In this document: in pieces, positions 54,600 to 63,994 of the stretch
Numbering within the stretch: position 1 is the stretch's first letter
Layout of the letters: each line of letters starts with the position of its first letter
Origin: Chryseobacterium sp. YIM B08800
Lineage (GTDB): Bacteria > Bacteroidota > Bacteroidia > Flavobacteriales > Weeksellaceae
Assembly: GCF_026163565.1 (NCBI RefSeq)
Contig: NZ_JAPDKN010000033.1
Span: 1 to 64,000 of the forward strand
Direction of reading: 5' to 3'
Length of the DNA: 64,000 bases
Translations under genes and position numbers: made by a program
Notes under the pieces: model-generated
What the model was told of the DNA's origin: nothing
The model's input: only the letters and a program-made list of their open reading frames with translations
Database searches by the model: none

Positions 54600-54661
54600 T
54601 TGAGGCTAAGATTGAGATTAAGGTTGAAATTCGCCTTAAACTTAACCTCAGCCTTAACCTT
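54600..54661. repeat. Dispersed intergenic repeat, copy C (inverted pair)
   Basis: TGAGGCTAAGATTGAGATTAAGG is followed by its inverse, CCTTAAACTTAACCTCAGCC. It lies between the divergent fumarase genes, next to the fumC start. It has the same core as copies at 2868 and 23511. Confidence 0.6.
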
Positions 54662-54682
54662 TAATAAAAAATTTCAATCACA

Positions 54683-56077
54683 ATGAATTACAGAATAGAA
54701 AAAGACACCATGGGTGAAGTGCAGGTTCCTGCAGACAAATTTTGGGGCGCACAAACGGAACGCTCAAGAAACAATTTTAAAATCGGACCAGAAGGCTCTA
54801 TGCCTCACGAAATTATCGAGGCTTTTGCTTATTTAAAAAAAGCAGCTGCATTTACAAACACAGATTTAGGAGTTCTTTCAACTTCAAAAAGAGATATGAT
54901 TGCTAAAGTTTGCGATGAAATCTTAGAAGGTAAACTGAATGATCAATTTCCTTTGGTGATTTGGCAAACCGGCTCAGGAACACAATCGAATATGAATGTG
55001 AATGAAGTGGTTTCCAACAGAGCACATGTAAATAATGGTGGAACTTTAGGTGACAAATCAGAAGTTCATCCGAATGACGATGTTAATAAATCTCAGTCTT
55101 CCAACGATACTTATCCAACTGCGATGCATATTGCAGCTTACAAAAAAGTAGTTGAGGTAACCCTTCCTGCAGTTGAGAAACTAAAAAATACGTTGAACGA
55201 AAAAGCAGTTTCTTTTAAAGACATTGTAAAAATCGGAAGAACGCATTTAATGGATGCAACTCCACTCACTTTAGGACAAGAATTCTCAGGATATGTTGCT
55301 CAGTTAAACTACGGAATCAAAGCGTTGAAAAATACCTTACCTCATCTTTCTGAGCTTGCTTTGGGAGGGACTGCGGTAGGAACAGGATTAAATACTCCAA
55401 AAGGTTACGATGTAAAAGTGGCTGAATATATTGCAAAATTCACCAATCTTCCTTTTGTAACGGCAGAAAATAAGTTTGAAGCTTTGGCTGCTCATGATGC
55501 TATTGTAGAATCTCACGGAGCTTTAAAACAATTGGCGGTTTCATTATATAAAATTGCTCAGGATGTGAGATTATTAGCTTCAGGACCTCGCTCAGGAATT
55601 GGTGAAGTTCATATTCCTGAAAACGAACCGGGATCATCCATCATGCCGGGAAAAGTAAATCCTACTCAAAACGAAGCTTTAACAATGGTTTGTGCACAAG
55701 TTTTAGGAAACGATACAACGATTTCTTTTGCAGGAACTCAGGGAAATTATGAGCTGAATGTTTTTAAACCAGTGATGGCTTATAATTTCTTACAGTCTGC
55801 CCAATTGATCGCTGATGCATGTATTTCATTTAATGACCATTGTGCAGTTGGAATTGAACCAAATCATGAAAGAATTAAAGAATTAGTTGATAAATCTTTG
55901 ATGTTGGTAACGGCTTTGAACACACACATTGGCTATGAAAACGCAGCAAAAATTGCAAAAACAGCTCACAAAAACGGAACAACTTTAAAAGAAGAAGCAA
56001 TAAATCTAGGCTTTGTAACTTCTGAACAGTTCGACGAATGGGTAAAACCTGAAGACATGGTGGGAAGTCTGAAATAA
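54683..56077 (+). CDS. fumC: Class II fumarate hydratase
   Basis: This oxygen-stable, metal-free fumarase of the TCA cycle has 464 aa. It contains the family signature [13 protein letters not shown] (about 314-326) and the segments [23 protein letters not shown] and [16 protein letters not shown]. Full length and intact. It lies next to the class I enzyme on the other strand, giving the cell both types. Confidence 0.97.
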   Translation: MNYRIEKDTMGEVQVPADKFWGAQTERSRNNFKIGPEGSMPHEIIEAFAYLKKAAAFTNTDLGVLSTSKRDMIAKVCDEILEGKLNDQFPLVIWQTGSGTQSNMNVNEVVSNRAHVNNGGTLGDKSEVHPNDDVNKSQSSNDTYPTAMHIAAYKKVVEVTLPAVEKLKNTLNEKAVSFKDIVKIGRTHLMDATPLTLGQEFSGYVAQLNYGIKALKNTLPHLSELALGGTAVGTGLNTPKGYDVKVAEYIAKFTNLPFVTAENKFEALAAHDAIVESHGALKQLAVSLYKIAQDVRLLASGPRSGIGEVHIPENEPGSSIMPGKVNPTQNEALTMVCAQVLGNDTTISFAGTQGNYELNVFKPVMAYNFLQSAQLIADACISFNDHCAVGIEPNHERIKELVDKSLMLVTALNTHIGYENAAKIAKTAHKNGTTLKEEAINLGFVTSEQFDEWVKPEDMVGSLK

Positions 56078-56094
56078 GGCTCACAGCAAAAAAC

Positions 56095-56130
56095 AAAAAC
56101 ACTCCGTAGAAAATCCTGCGGAGTGTTTTT
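56095..56130. terminator. Terminator of fumC, probably two-way
   Basis: AAAAACACTCCG pairs with CGGAGTGTTTTT around a short loop. T-runs flank it on both strands. The next gene is convergent. Confidence 0.88.
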
Positions 56131-56206
56131 GTTTGTTAATGTGAATGTTATTTTTTATTACTCAATTCTTATGCCAAATTGAAATATTCGTTAGTTTGTC
56201 ATGAAA

Positions 56207-57235
56207 TTATTTTTTAGTGAAAAATTGTATGGCTTCCTGAATGTTTTTGTCTTGGAGCAAATCATCAAAATTATCTTCTTTCGAAATGATAATATCCGGA
56301 GGTATTTGCTTGTAATAATTTCCATTTCTATCGCAATCATACCCTGTACTCATTGGCATTATTGTATCAAAAGGGAGTGTTATAATCATATTAGATGTTG
56401 TTTTACCCATTGTTTTCTCGCCTATAAAAACAGTATTGGGTCTTCCTTTAAAAGCCAAGGCGGTCACTTCACCTGAACTGGCAGTTAATCCTCCAATAAT
56501 TACAGCAACTTTAGATTTGTCTATCAATTCTCCTCTGGGTTTTATATAAGCTGATTTCTTTTCTCCCTGATCATAAACTCCTTTATTCAATTTAGTCGAG
56601 TTAATCAACTTTTTATCTATACCAAGAGTTCCCCAAACCATATTATCTCCCAACAAATCATATAAAGCTAACAACATTGGTGTAGAATTTCCACCTGTAT
56701 TAAAACGAAGATCTACAATCCAACCTTCCAGTTTATTATTCGTTTTTAATTCAGCTATTTTGTCATATAAAGGCTGAGCAATTTTATGAACATTTTCATA
56801 ACTAAAATCATTAAATGAAATACTTGGCATTAAAATATAACCATATTTTTTATCTAAAATTTTCGCTTCGAATTGCGGTTTGGAAGCAAACTTTGTCATC
56901 CATTGCTTACTAAAGTTGTCCCACGAAATCTCTACTGAAGGACCGTAACTTTTCCCTTGGTAGGTTACTTTAGAATGATCTGCCCCAATTTTCTCAAATA
57001 AAACCTTCACTTCTTTTAAAGAGCTTTTAAAATCTTTTGCTGTTTCAAGGTTTTTAAATGTTTCGGTCTTTAATTTTTTCCAATCGTAATCTTCTTTATA
57101 GATATACGCAACTTCTAATGCTTTAAAAATTTTATCATAAAATACTTTTATACTGTCTTGTGATGTTTTAAATTTTTGCGCATTTACATTCAGCATAAAA
57201 CACAGCAAGCAAATTAATCCTAAAGCTTTTTTCAT
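56207..57235 (-). CDS. S41 family peptidase
   Basis: This 342-aa C-terminal-processing-type serine peptidase has a signal peptide (to VNAQ) and the S41 core (about 130-335): GWIVDLRFNTGG (170-181), the nucleophile in GLTASSGE (Ser253 or Ser254) and the general base Lys278 in GEKTMGK. I see no PDZ domain, so it belongs to the shorter S41 group. It is the last gene of the ECF sigma operon, 19 bp after the outer-membrane protein gene. Confidence 0.88.
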   Translation of the reverse strand: MKKALGLICLLCFMLNVNAQKFKTSQDSIKVFYDKIFKALEVAYIYKEDYDWKKLKTETFKNLETAKDFKSSLKEVKVLFEKIGADHSKVTYQGKSYGPSVEISWDNFSKQWMTKFASKPQFEAKILDKKYGYILMPSISFNDFSYENVHKIAQPLYDKIAELKTNNKLEGWIVDLRFNTGGNSTPMLLALYDLLGDNMVWGTLGIDKKLINSTKLNKGVYDQGEKKSAYIKPRGELIDKSKVAVIIGGLTASSGEVTALAFKGRPNTVFIGEKTMGKTTSNMIITLPFDTIMPMSTGYDCDRNGNYYKQIPPDIIISKEDNFDDLLQDKNIQEAIQFFTKK

Positions 57236-57254
57236 TATTTATTGCTAATTTAAA

Positions 57255-58292
57255 TTACCATCCCAAAGCGACCCCAAAAACCAAAGCTTTGTCGTTTGGA
57301 AAATAAGAGTCTTTGAAGAAATTGCTGAAATCTTTTTTCACAAAAAGAGAAATATTATCATAAGAAAGCGTAACCTGCGCTCCGTAAACAAAAGGATTTA
57401 CCTGATAATTTGATTTATCTCTGAAACCTTGACTGTCACCTTTCACAATATTATTCGATGCCATTTTAATTCCGCCATAAACATTCGCTCCTACTCTGAA
57501 ACCGTCTGAATAAGGTCTGTACTGAACATCCATTCCTGCACTTTTCAACTTAGAAAAATTATATTGAAAACCAAGCGGAACCATAATATACCCCGTTCTT
57601 AGTTTAGCTTTATCAAGACTTCCTTCATATTTTGTAAGAAAAACATCTCCGTTTTGTTTCGAAAAGATCATATTATTATCTGTACGAACGGTTCTCCAAG
57701 AAAAACCTAAACCTGAAATCAATCCCCACGGACTGGTTCTGCTGAATTGATAATTGAATTTTAAACCAAATTCAAGATTATTGGCGTAACCTAAATTTTT
57801 ATCTAAATCATTATCTGCTTTATCATTCGTCAACGTCATGATTCCGTAAGAGAAATATCCATCAAGATTTTTTGTAGGACGGAACTTCTTCAATAATTTT
57901 TCTTTTAATTCTTCGTTTGAAGTTACATCAGAATTCAAAAGAGAATATCTTACCTGCTTCTGAATTACCTGATCTAAATCAAATCCTAAGCTTTCAATTC
58001 TTGCATCAATTTTTTGAGAATAACTGTCTGCAACCTGAGCTTTTTGCTTATCGAATTCTGTTTTATCTAAATTTTTAGCCTGCAGAACCAGCAATTCACT
58101 TTCCATCTGTTTCTTTTCTTCCTGAATAATCGTATTGATTTTCGCAGCATACTCTTCTACTTTCTCTTTTACAATCGGGCTTACCGTAGTATCTTCTTTT
58201 GACTGAAGATTTAAACTTAACGCTTTTCTTTGTGCATTTATTGAGGTCGCAACAAGGCACAACATTCCTGTGATGATAAATTTCTTAATCAT
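57255..58292 (-). CDS. Outer-membrane beta-barrel protein with coiled-coil N-terminus
   Basis: This 345-aa protein has a signal peptide (to SINAQ), a helical Lys/Glu/Gln-rich stretch (about 40-125) that may form a coiled coil, then amphipathic beta strands to the end (LEFGLKFNYQF, GYIMVPLGFQYNF, VFGVALGW). It lies 30 bp after the anti-sigma gene and is a likely target and partner of that system. Confidence 0.75.
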   Translation of the reverse strand: MIKKFIITGMLCLVATSINAQRKALSLNLQSKEDTTVSPIVKEKVEEYAAKINTIIQEEKKQMESELLVLQAKNLDKTEFDKQKAQVADSYSQKIDARIESLGFDLDQVIQKQVRYSLLNSDVTSNEELKEKLLKKFRPTKNLDGYFSYGIMTLTNDKADNDLDKNLGYANNLEFGLKFNYQFSRTSPWGLISGLGFSWRTVRTDNNMIFSKQNGDVFLTKYEGSLDKAKLRTGYIMVPLGFQYNFSKLKSAGMDVQYRPYSDGFRVGANVYGGIKMASNNIVKGDSQGFRDKSNYQVNPFVYGAQVTLSYDNISLFVKKDFSNFFKDSYFPNDKALVFGVALGW

Positions 58293-58322
58293 GATATTAT
58301 AATTTTTTTAGTTTAAATTGGA

Positions 58323-58934
58323 TTATTTTGTATTGAGGTCGATCGTCGCAACATTGCTTCCATCCTTAGATTTTTCGATGACATCTTTATGCTCTACCGA
58401 GAAAAGCAGTGTAGAAGGATCTACATATCTTTTTTTCTTTTGAATTTTAGCAGAATCAGATTTTGCCATAATTTTCGTTGGCGGATTCAGTGTTATCTGA
58501 GAAGCAATTCCTGAAGGATTTTCTTTAATTAATGGCAGATTATTTTTTACAGGAACTATTTTCTCAATTTTTTCTTCTGAGGGAATATTTTTTATCTGAG
58601 TTAATTTTCCTTGATCTTCTTTTACAATAATTTCCTGTGAATTTATTTTTTCAGGTTGTGTTATTGTACTTTCTTCATTTAAAGAGGGTGTTTTAACCGT
58701 TTCTGCAACCTGCATTTTTGGTTCGCTTTCATTATTAAAAAACAAAACTGCACCCAAACCAAATATCAAAACAAAACATGCGGCAAGCAAAACCCAGTTC
58801 AGGTTAGATTTTTTTGAACTAACACTTTCGGTTTGAGCCTGAATTTCTGACCACAAATCTCTTGAAGGTGTTACTTCCCTTTCGTCGATTTGCTTTTTAA
58901 TCTGATATTCTAAATTATTTTTAAACGTGTTCAT
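58323..58934 (-). CDS. Probable anti-sigma factor
   Basis: This 203-aa protein has a cytoplasmic N-terminal part (1-45, with SRDLWSEIQAQ), one membrane segment (46-66) and a charged periplasmic region. This is the layout of membrane anti-sigma factors, although the zinc-binding Cys/His motif is absent. The start overlaps the sigma gene stop by 14 bp, typical of sigma/anti-sigma pairs. It should hold the ECF sigma at the membrane until a signal arrives. Confidence 0.75.
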   Translation of the reverse strand: MNTFKNNLEYQIKKQIDEREVTPSRDLWSEIQAQTESVSSKKSNLNWVLLAACFVLIFGLGAVLFFNNESEPKMQVAETVKTPSLNEESTITQPEKINSQEIIVKEDQGKLTQIKNIPSEEKIEKIVPVKNNLPLIKENPSGIASQITLNPPTKIMAKSDSAKIQKKKRYVDPSTLLFSVEHKDVIEKSKDGSNVATIDLNTK

Positions 58935-59481
58935 TTCTCAGTTTTTTTTGTTGTTGAAAGTAAATCTTTCTCAATTTTTCTTTTGCTCTGAAGAGTTGGG
59001 TTTTGCTTACTGCCAAAGAAATATTTAGCGTATCTGCAATTTCCTGATGCGAATATTCTTCAATCACATAAAGGTTGAAAACCATTCTGTACGCATCCGG
59101 AAGCTGATCGAGAAGTTCCTGAGCATTAAAATCAAAATCAATTACCTCTTCATGCAAATCTTCCAAAACAGAAGCGTGAACATCATCCAGATAGAAAACC
59201 GTTTTACGGCTTTTGATAAAATTGAGACATTCGTTGACTACAATTTTTCTTGCCCATCCTTCAAAATTCCCTTCACCACGAAAGCTTTCGATATGTTTAA
59301 AAATTTTACAAAATGCTTTGATCACGCAATCTTCCGCCTGATACAAATCGCTGACGTAGCTTTTTGCTACACTCAGGAATTTTTTTACACTTTGATTATA
59401 AAAGATTTTCTGCGCAGCAGGATCCTGCTTCTTCAGCCGGCTCAGCAAATCTTCTTTTTTATTTTTAAACAAAAGCTTCAT
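58921..59481 (-). CDS. ECF RNA polymerase sigma factor
   Basis: This 186-aa sigma-70 family protein has region 2 (about 25-95, with YQAEDCVIKAFCKIFKHI and FEGWARKIVVNECLNFI) and region 4 (about 125-180, with YRMVFNLYVIEEYSHQEIADTLNISLAVSKTQLFRAKEKLR). It is followed by a membrane anti-sigma, an outer-membrane protein and an S41 peptidase. A GTAAC-type promoter lies just upstream, so it probably autoregulates. Confidence 0.92.
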   Translation of the reverse strand: MKLLFKNKKEDLLSRLKKQDPAAQKIFYNQSVKKFLSVAKSYVSDLYQAEDCVIKAFCKIFKHIESFRGEGNFEGWARKIVVNECLNFIKSRKTVFYLDDVHASVLEDLHEEVIDFDFNAQELLDQLPDAYRMVFNLYVIEEYSHQEIADTLNISLAVSKTQLFRAKEKLRKIYFQQQKKLRNEHV

Positions 59482-59500
59482 AGTTTATTCTGTTTCTATA

Positions 59501-59531
59501 GTAAAGACAGTGAAATTTTGAAAAGGTTACA
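59501..59531 (-). promoter_or_regulatory. Probable ECF-type autoregulatory promoter
   Basis: On the minus strand TGTAACCTTTTC (59531-59520), then CTGTCTTTAC (59510-59501). GTAACC and GTC are 16 bp apart, the spacing expected for ECF -35 and -10 elements. Confidence 0.6.
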
Positions 59532-59605
59532 AACTTTTTTATTTTTTTTAAACAACATTAAAAAAACACGTCATTAAATTGTTTTAAATTAACTTGAACA
59601 TGGAA

Positions 59606-60325
59606 TTACTCTCTAAAAAAAACAAGAATAAACAGGGCTAAAAGCACCGTTGTCATTGACAAATATAACAAGTAACCGAATATGGTAAGGTAAAATACTT
59701 TGAATTTAGGAAGACGATTAAAGAATTGCAAATTGGTCCAGAAAATTAAAGCAAGATCAATAAACAGTAATAATTTAACAATAAAATTTGTTGCATCCGG
59801 ATCATTAAAAAGTAAAATGATGGGTAAGAATAAGATATGTACAATCAATCGCTGGGAGACCTTCAGTGCTTCAAAAATAAAATATTCCCAAAAGTTATAT
59901 CCTGATTTCTTAAAAAATACCGCTGTGCCTAAAGCAAAAATAGGAATGGTGATAAAAACAAACCAATAATAGTGTTCTAAAATTTCTTCGAAAATAGCAC
60001 CAGAAGTTCCGTTATCTTTAACGACAAGATTCACATTTGTCAAGTGATACACCAATGCATAAAGCGTTGCCATAACAATCGACAGAGAAATCGGTTTGAA
60101 ATGGTGAACTCTTTTTCCTTTGATATAATCTTTGATGATATATCCGGGTTTCAGGAAAAGCTGTTTTGCGGTATAGAGAATTCCCTTATCATAATGCAGA
60201 AGACCGTGCTCAATATCTTCCCAAAGAAATTTAGCATCAATTCTATGCGTATTTGCAGACTGACCGCAATGATTGCAGTATCTTCCTTCAAAAATATGTC
60301 CGCAATTTTTACAGGTTGTGGTCAT
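59606..60325 (-). CDS. DUF3667 membrane protein
   Basis: This 239-aa protein has an N-terminal zinc ribbon (Cys5, Cys8, Cys17, Cys20: CKNCGHIFEGRYCNHCGQ), then HYDKGILYTAKQLFLKPGYIIKDYIKGKRVHHFKP, the DUF3667 hallmark, and four or so membrane segments. The function is unknown. Seven bp after the small secreted protein gene, so co-transcribed. Confidence 0.9.
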   Translation of the reverse strand: MTTTCKNCGHIFEGRYCNHCGQSANTHRIDAKFLWEDIEHGLLHYDKGILYTAKQLFLKPGYIIKDYIKGKRVHHFKPISLSIVMATLYALVYHLTNVNLVVKDNGTSGAIFEEILEHYYWFVFITIPIFALGTAVFFKKSGYNFWEYFIFEALKVSQRLIVHILFLPIILLFNDPDATNFIVKLLLFIDLALIFWTNLQFFNRLPKFKVFYLTIFGYLLYLSMTTVLLALFILVFFRE

Positions 60326-60332
60326 TCAATAT

Positions 60333-60713
60333 TTATTTCTTGTCCTGGTTGCAATTAGGTGTTGCCGTCATTACATCCAAAGACATATCCATAGCCTTTT
60401 TTGACTGTTTTTTTGCTTCATCTAAATTGTCAGCTTTTCCTGCTTTTATTCCGAAAGTAACAGCATTTAATGCGTAGTTTTTCGCTAATGGGCAATCGCA
60501 GATCAAAGCGTATGCAGAAGCTTGCTCGGCATCTTCTACTCCTTTTTTGATAAAGACTTTCGCATTATCTAAATTATCTGACTTGTAAGCGTTTTTAAAT
60601 TTCTCAAAAGCCATTTCAGAATACGTTACCGACATATTGCAGTTAGACTGAGAATACATTTTTAGAGGAATAAAAAAGATTCCGCAAAAAAGGATTAGGT
60701 TTAAGATCTTCAT
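60333..60713 (-). CDS. Small secreted protein of unknown function
   Basis: This 126-aa protein has a signal peptide (to MYSQ) and a helical mature part with several Cys (SNCNMS, CDCPLA, TPNCN) and TPR-like spacing of Ala. No family recognised. Same operon as the DUF3667 gene. Confidence 0.7.
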   Translation of the reverse strand: MKILNLILFCGIFFIPLKMYSQSNCNMSVTYSEMAFEKFKNAYKSDNLDNAKVFIKKGVEDAEQASAYALICDCPLAKNYALNAVTFGIKAGKADNLDEAKKQSKKAMDMSLDVMTATPNCNQDKK

Positions 60714-60760
60714 GGTATTGTGATTAAGATCTCATAAAAATAAGAATTTATTTTTACAAA

Positions 60761-61492
60761 TTACTCAACACTTACAATCGTAGAAGTCTTATTCACCTGA
60801 TCTTCAAAATATTTTTCAAGATCACGTAAAGTTTCAGGAGTCGTCTGAATATCCTGAACAACCACCCCTTTATTTACCACCACAATTCTATTACAAACTT
60901 CTGTGGTATGCGAAAGATCGTGACTGGAAATCAAAAAAGTCACTCCGTTTTCCTTTGCAAAATCACGGATCATATTTTTAAGCTTGATTTGGGTAGAAGG
61001 ATCAAGATTAGCAAAAGGTTCATCCAAAATAATGATCTCTGGCTTACCAATCAAAGCTCCCACAATTCCTACTTTCTTCTGATTTCCTTTTGAAAGATCA
61101 CGAACGTATTTTCCTGCATTTACGATTTCACCATTAAAAAGATCATGAAACTGCTTTAAAAACTCATCTACAGAAGCTTTATTCTGTCCTCTCAATTCGC
61201 CGATGAAATAGAAATATTCTTCAGGAGTAAGATAGCCGATCAAAAAGGTTTCATCAATAAAAGCGGAAACTTTGTTTTTCCAGGCTTCAGATTCGTTTAC
61301 TTTAATGCCATCAACGCTTACAAAACCCGTTGTTGGCTGAATAAGATCAAGCATTAAACTGAAAAGCGTTGTTTTTCCGGCTCCGTTGTTTCCTACCAAA
61401 CCGAAAGTTTCGCCTTTTGTAATTTCAAGATTTTCTATATTAAGAACGGTTGCTGTACCGTAAGTTTTCTTTAAGTTTTGTATTGTAATCAT
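60761..61492 (-). CDS. ABC transporter ATP-binding protein
   Basis: This 243-aa ABC ATPase has Walker A GNNGAGKT (34-41), a signature LSKGNQKKVG that departs from LSGGQ, Walker B IIILDEPFANLDP and the H-loop ISSHDL. I start at MITIQNL (61492); a longer reading adds 18 residues translated from a repeat tract. It lies after a DUF5687 permease-like gene, its likely membrane partner. The substrate is unknown. Confidence 0.92.
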   Translation of the reverse strand: MITIQNLKKTYGTATVLNIENLEITKGETFGLVGNNGAGKTTLFSLMLDLIQPTTGFVSVDGIKVNESEAWKNKVSAFIDETFLIGYLTPEEYFYFIGELRGQNKASVDEFLKQFHDLFNGEIVNAGKYVRDLSKGNQKKVGIVGALIGKPEIIILDEPFANLDPSTQIKLKNMIRDFAKENGVTFLISSHDLSHTTEVCNRIVVVNKGVVVQDIQTTPETLRDLEKYFEDQVNKTSTIVSVE

Positions 61493-61497
61493 GTTGT

Positions 61498-61535
61498 TGA
61501 ATGTTGGGTGTTTGATGTTGGGTGATGGATGTTTT
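61498..61535. repeat. Short-period intergenic repeat (GATGTTGGGTGATGGATG type)
   Basis: gttgggtgtttgatgttgggtgatggatg lies between permease and ATPase genes. Its composition and period resemble the other tracts noted. Confidence 0.35.
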
Positions 61536-61616
61536 AACTTTGACATCCCATTCCAACTTACTTATTTTTATACTAATTGATTAATTCTTTTGCCTTTTTA
61601 CTTGGCTCTTCAAAAA

Positions 61617-63080
61617 TTAATCTTTTTTGAACGCTTCCAAAGTGCTGTACTTTTCAGTTTTATATTTTGTAATGATGATATCGAATATTTTTTCACGAAA
61701 GATAAATCCTAAAAGACCTAAAATTCCGACAGAAATTACGGCAACAGAAATTCCGAAGAAATAATTCATCAAGCCGTAAACAGCCATTGGTAAAAGCATT
61801 TTTGGAATCATTAAAATAAATGCTTTGAAAGTGACTGTATTTTTTTGTCCGAATCTTTTTTCTTTTGAATTAAGATCAATTAAGTTTTTATTGTACGCAC
61901 CCGACCAAAGTGTAAATTGAGAATTCACACCAATATTATATAATCCTGCAGCAAAAAATGCGAAGTAAACATTCCAGCCAAAATAGGCGTAAAACAAAGC
62001 AATGACAATCGAAATTGCAGTAACAATATTCATCAGCCACCATTTTCCTTTAAGGTATTCTTTATAAGGAACGTTCAGCGTCATCATCAACGGATAATAT
62101 GCACTGTCGAAAGCCGGAACTCTTTGCCCGAAAGTAAACTGAAATCCTCCCGTTACAAAAAGCCCCATAAACATCATCATGGTTGGTGTTCTGTAGAGGT
62201 CATTAGAAAACATCAGAAGCCCGTAAAAAATAAACATAAAACTTCCGATCAGAACGCCTTTTGTGACTTTATTACGTTTCAGCATTTTAATATCGTTATT
62301 GATAAAAGTTCCGATAGCTCCGTATTTATTAAGAAAAGCAATGTTTTCAGTTTTACCAATCTCTTTTTTGGCTTCAAGACCTTCATCCAGATAAAAGCTT
62401 TTTCGGATATAATTAAAGGTAATTTTCCAAAGACTAAAAAAGAGCATCAAAGGAACTACCGCAAAGTAAGGTCTCTCGTAAAGGTTATAGAAAAATTTTT
62501 CTGAGTAAGATAAAACAGGAACAATTTCATAATAATTTAAAGCTGCAAAACCAGCAATGAGAACTCCTACCCCGATTGCGATATTTTCTTTATCATTAAA
62601 TAAAAGATTGATGAAATTATTAAGGTAAAACAACGAAGAAACTCCAATAAACCAAGTGAAGATCCCAAGAAAACCATAACCATTGAAAGCCAAAATTCCG
62701 CAAAATGTTACGATAAATATAGAGTTAAACCAACTCAGTGGCGTAAGAAATGTTTTAATTAAAGTATAATTAACAACGACTTTTTTAGGAATATTCTGGG
62801 TAAGAAAAGGCTTGATATTCTGCGTAGGAATCTGCTGAATCATATATTTGAAAACCAAATCGATCAACCAGCCAATAATCATAAAACGCGAAATGATTTT
62901 CAACGGATCTTCCTTCATTTCTTCCTGTACATAGAAGTACGCAATAAAAGACATCATTGCAAGCCAAAAAATGAAGAAGCAAATCCCGATAATTCTAAAG
63001 ATCTTCATGGCAAGATTGATCCCTACCGAAGATCCTCTAAAAAAACTTTTCCATTCCAGCTTCAAAAATCGTTTAAACAT
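61617..63080 (-). CDS. DUF5687 family membrane protein, ABC permease-like
   Basis: This 487-aa integral membrane protein has about ten to twelve hydrophobic segments, an N-terminal FKRFLKLEWKSFFRGSSVG that fits DUF5687, and a polar loop (about 225-260). It lies upstream of an ABC ATPase on the same strand, 124 bp apart, and is probably its permease. The substrate is unknown. Confidence 0.85.
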   Translation of the reverse strand: MFKRFLKLEWKSFFRGSSVGINLAMKIFRIIGICFFIFWLAMMSFIAYFYVQEEMKEDPLKIISRFMIIGWLIDLVFKYMIQQIPTQNIKPFLTQNIPKKVVVNYTLIKTFLTPLSWFNSIFIVTFCGILAFNGYGFLGIFTWFIGVSSLFYLNNFINLLFNDKENIAIGVGVLIAGFAALNYYEIVPVLSYSEKFFYNLYERPYFAVVPLMLFFSLWKITFNYIRKSFYLDEGLEAKKEIGKTENIAFLNKYGAIGTFINNDIKMLKRNKVTKGVLIGSFMFIFYGLLMFSNDLYRTPTMMMFMGLFVTGGFQFTFGQRVPAFDSAYYPLMMTLNVPYKEYLKGKWWLMNIVTAISIVIALFYAYFGWNVYFAFFAAGLYNIGVNSQFTLWSGAYNKNLIDLNSKEKRFGQKNTVTFKAFILMIPKMLLPMAVYGLMNYFFGISVAVISVGILGLLGFIFREKIFDIIITKYKTEKYSTLEAFKKD

Positions 63081-63211
63081 AATTTACTTTTTAAATATTA
63101 GTAAAGAAAAGTTTAAAAATGTTACAGAATTTGTCACCAAATGTGGGGTAATTGCAATTTGTAATAATTAAGATTTTATAAAAAGACTTTCAATTTTATC
63201 ATATTCTCCAT

Positions 63212-63595
63212 CTACAAAATACTGAAGGTATTGTAACGAAGTCTGAAAATCAATTGACCAAACCTCATCAAGAACCATTTTTCTCGCCTCCCCAAAAGCC
63301 CGAATAAGATTTTTACATTTTTAGGTCTGTTATACCATAAGGAAAATTCTAATACCTCTTCTTTATTATAATCGGATGTTAAACAAAAAGATCTCCCATC
63401 CTGAATGCATGTAAAATCTAACGACGGATTGTAATAAACCAATTCCTGGTCTAAACTGTCTGAGAATTTCAACCGCTCCATCCAAGGATAGTTCTTTGCT
63501 ATGTCTAAAACATTTTTCGGCGAGAGTATTTCTTTTTTATATTCAATCTCTTTTTTATCCGGATGGCAAATAGAGTAAGTATAGGTTTTCATCAT
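63212..63595 (-). CDS. Small protein of unknown function, frameshifted near its end
   Basis: The first about 95 residues (MMKTYTYSICHPDKKEIEYKK start) look genuine, but the last about 33 (FGLLGRREKWFL on) do not. Adding one T to the five-T run at 63310-63314 switches to a frame reading NLIRAFGEARKMVLDEVW and running to a stop at 63168. This gives a convincing acidic end of about 142 aa in total. So the gene is 63168-63595 with a one-base deletion, real or from assembly. No family recognised; soluble, no signal peptide. Confidence 0.6.
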   Translation of the reverse strand: MMKTYTYSICHPDKKEIEYKKEILSPKNVLDIAKNYPWMERLKFSDSLDQELVYYNPSLDFTCIQDGRSFCLTSDYNKEEVLEFSLWYNRPKNVKILFGLLGRREKWFLMRFGQLIFRLRYNTFSIL

Positions 63596-63700
63596 TAATA
63601 TAGTTTTAAAAGTTTTTTAATTTCAGAGTAAAGAATATTCAGGTATTCAGTTGAATTCTTATTTTGTTTTTAAATACTTTCTTTTAATCGTGTTTTTAAT

Positions 63701-63994
63701 TTACTTTCCATATTTCTTTGCCTTCATATAAACATAATCTAAATACCTTAAAAAGCTCTTATCAAAAAATAATTGACCTGTCGAATTAATGCTTTCAACA
63801 TTTAAATAGTATTCATTCATTTTTGCAATGAAATTTTCCGTCCTTTTTATATCAATTAAAAATATTTGCAAAAAAGTGTAATTCTGAAACTCTACAAAAG
63901 CGTTATAATGATCAAATAATATATCGTTCAACCTTATCTTATCTGGCATTTCTGATATAATATCTTTTGTCTTATTAGATAAGCTTGCATCCAT
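63701..63994 (-). CDS. Small protein of unknown function
   Basis: This 97-aa protein is Asn/Lys/Phe-rich, probably helical, without signal peptide. It begins six bases from the window edge at ATG 63994; a start further upstream outside the window cannot be excluded. No family recognised. Confidence 0.5.
   Translation of the reverse strand: MDASLSNKTKDIISEMPDKIRLNDILFDHYNAFVEFQNYTFLQIFLIDIKRTENFIAKMNEYYLNVESINSTGQLFFDKSFLRYLDYVYMKAKKYGK

Noticed and set aside
59560..59585. Additional island operator near the DUF3667 gene
   Set aside because: CGTCATTAAATTGTT matches only the left half-site, and no -7 box lies 11 bp beyond it.
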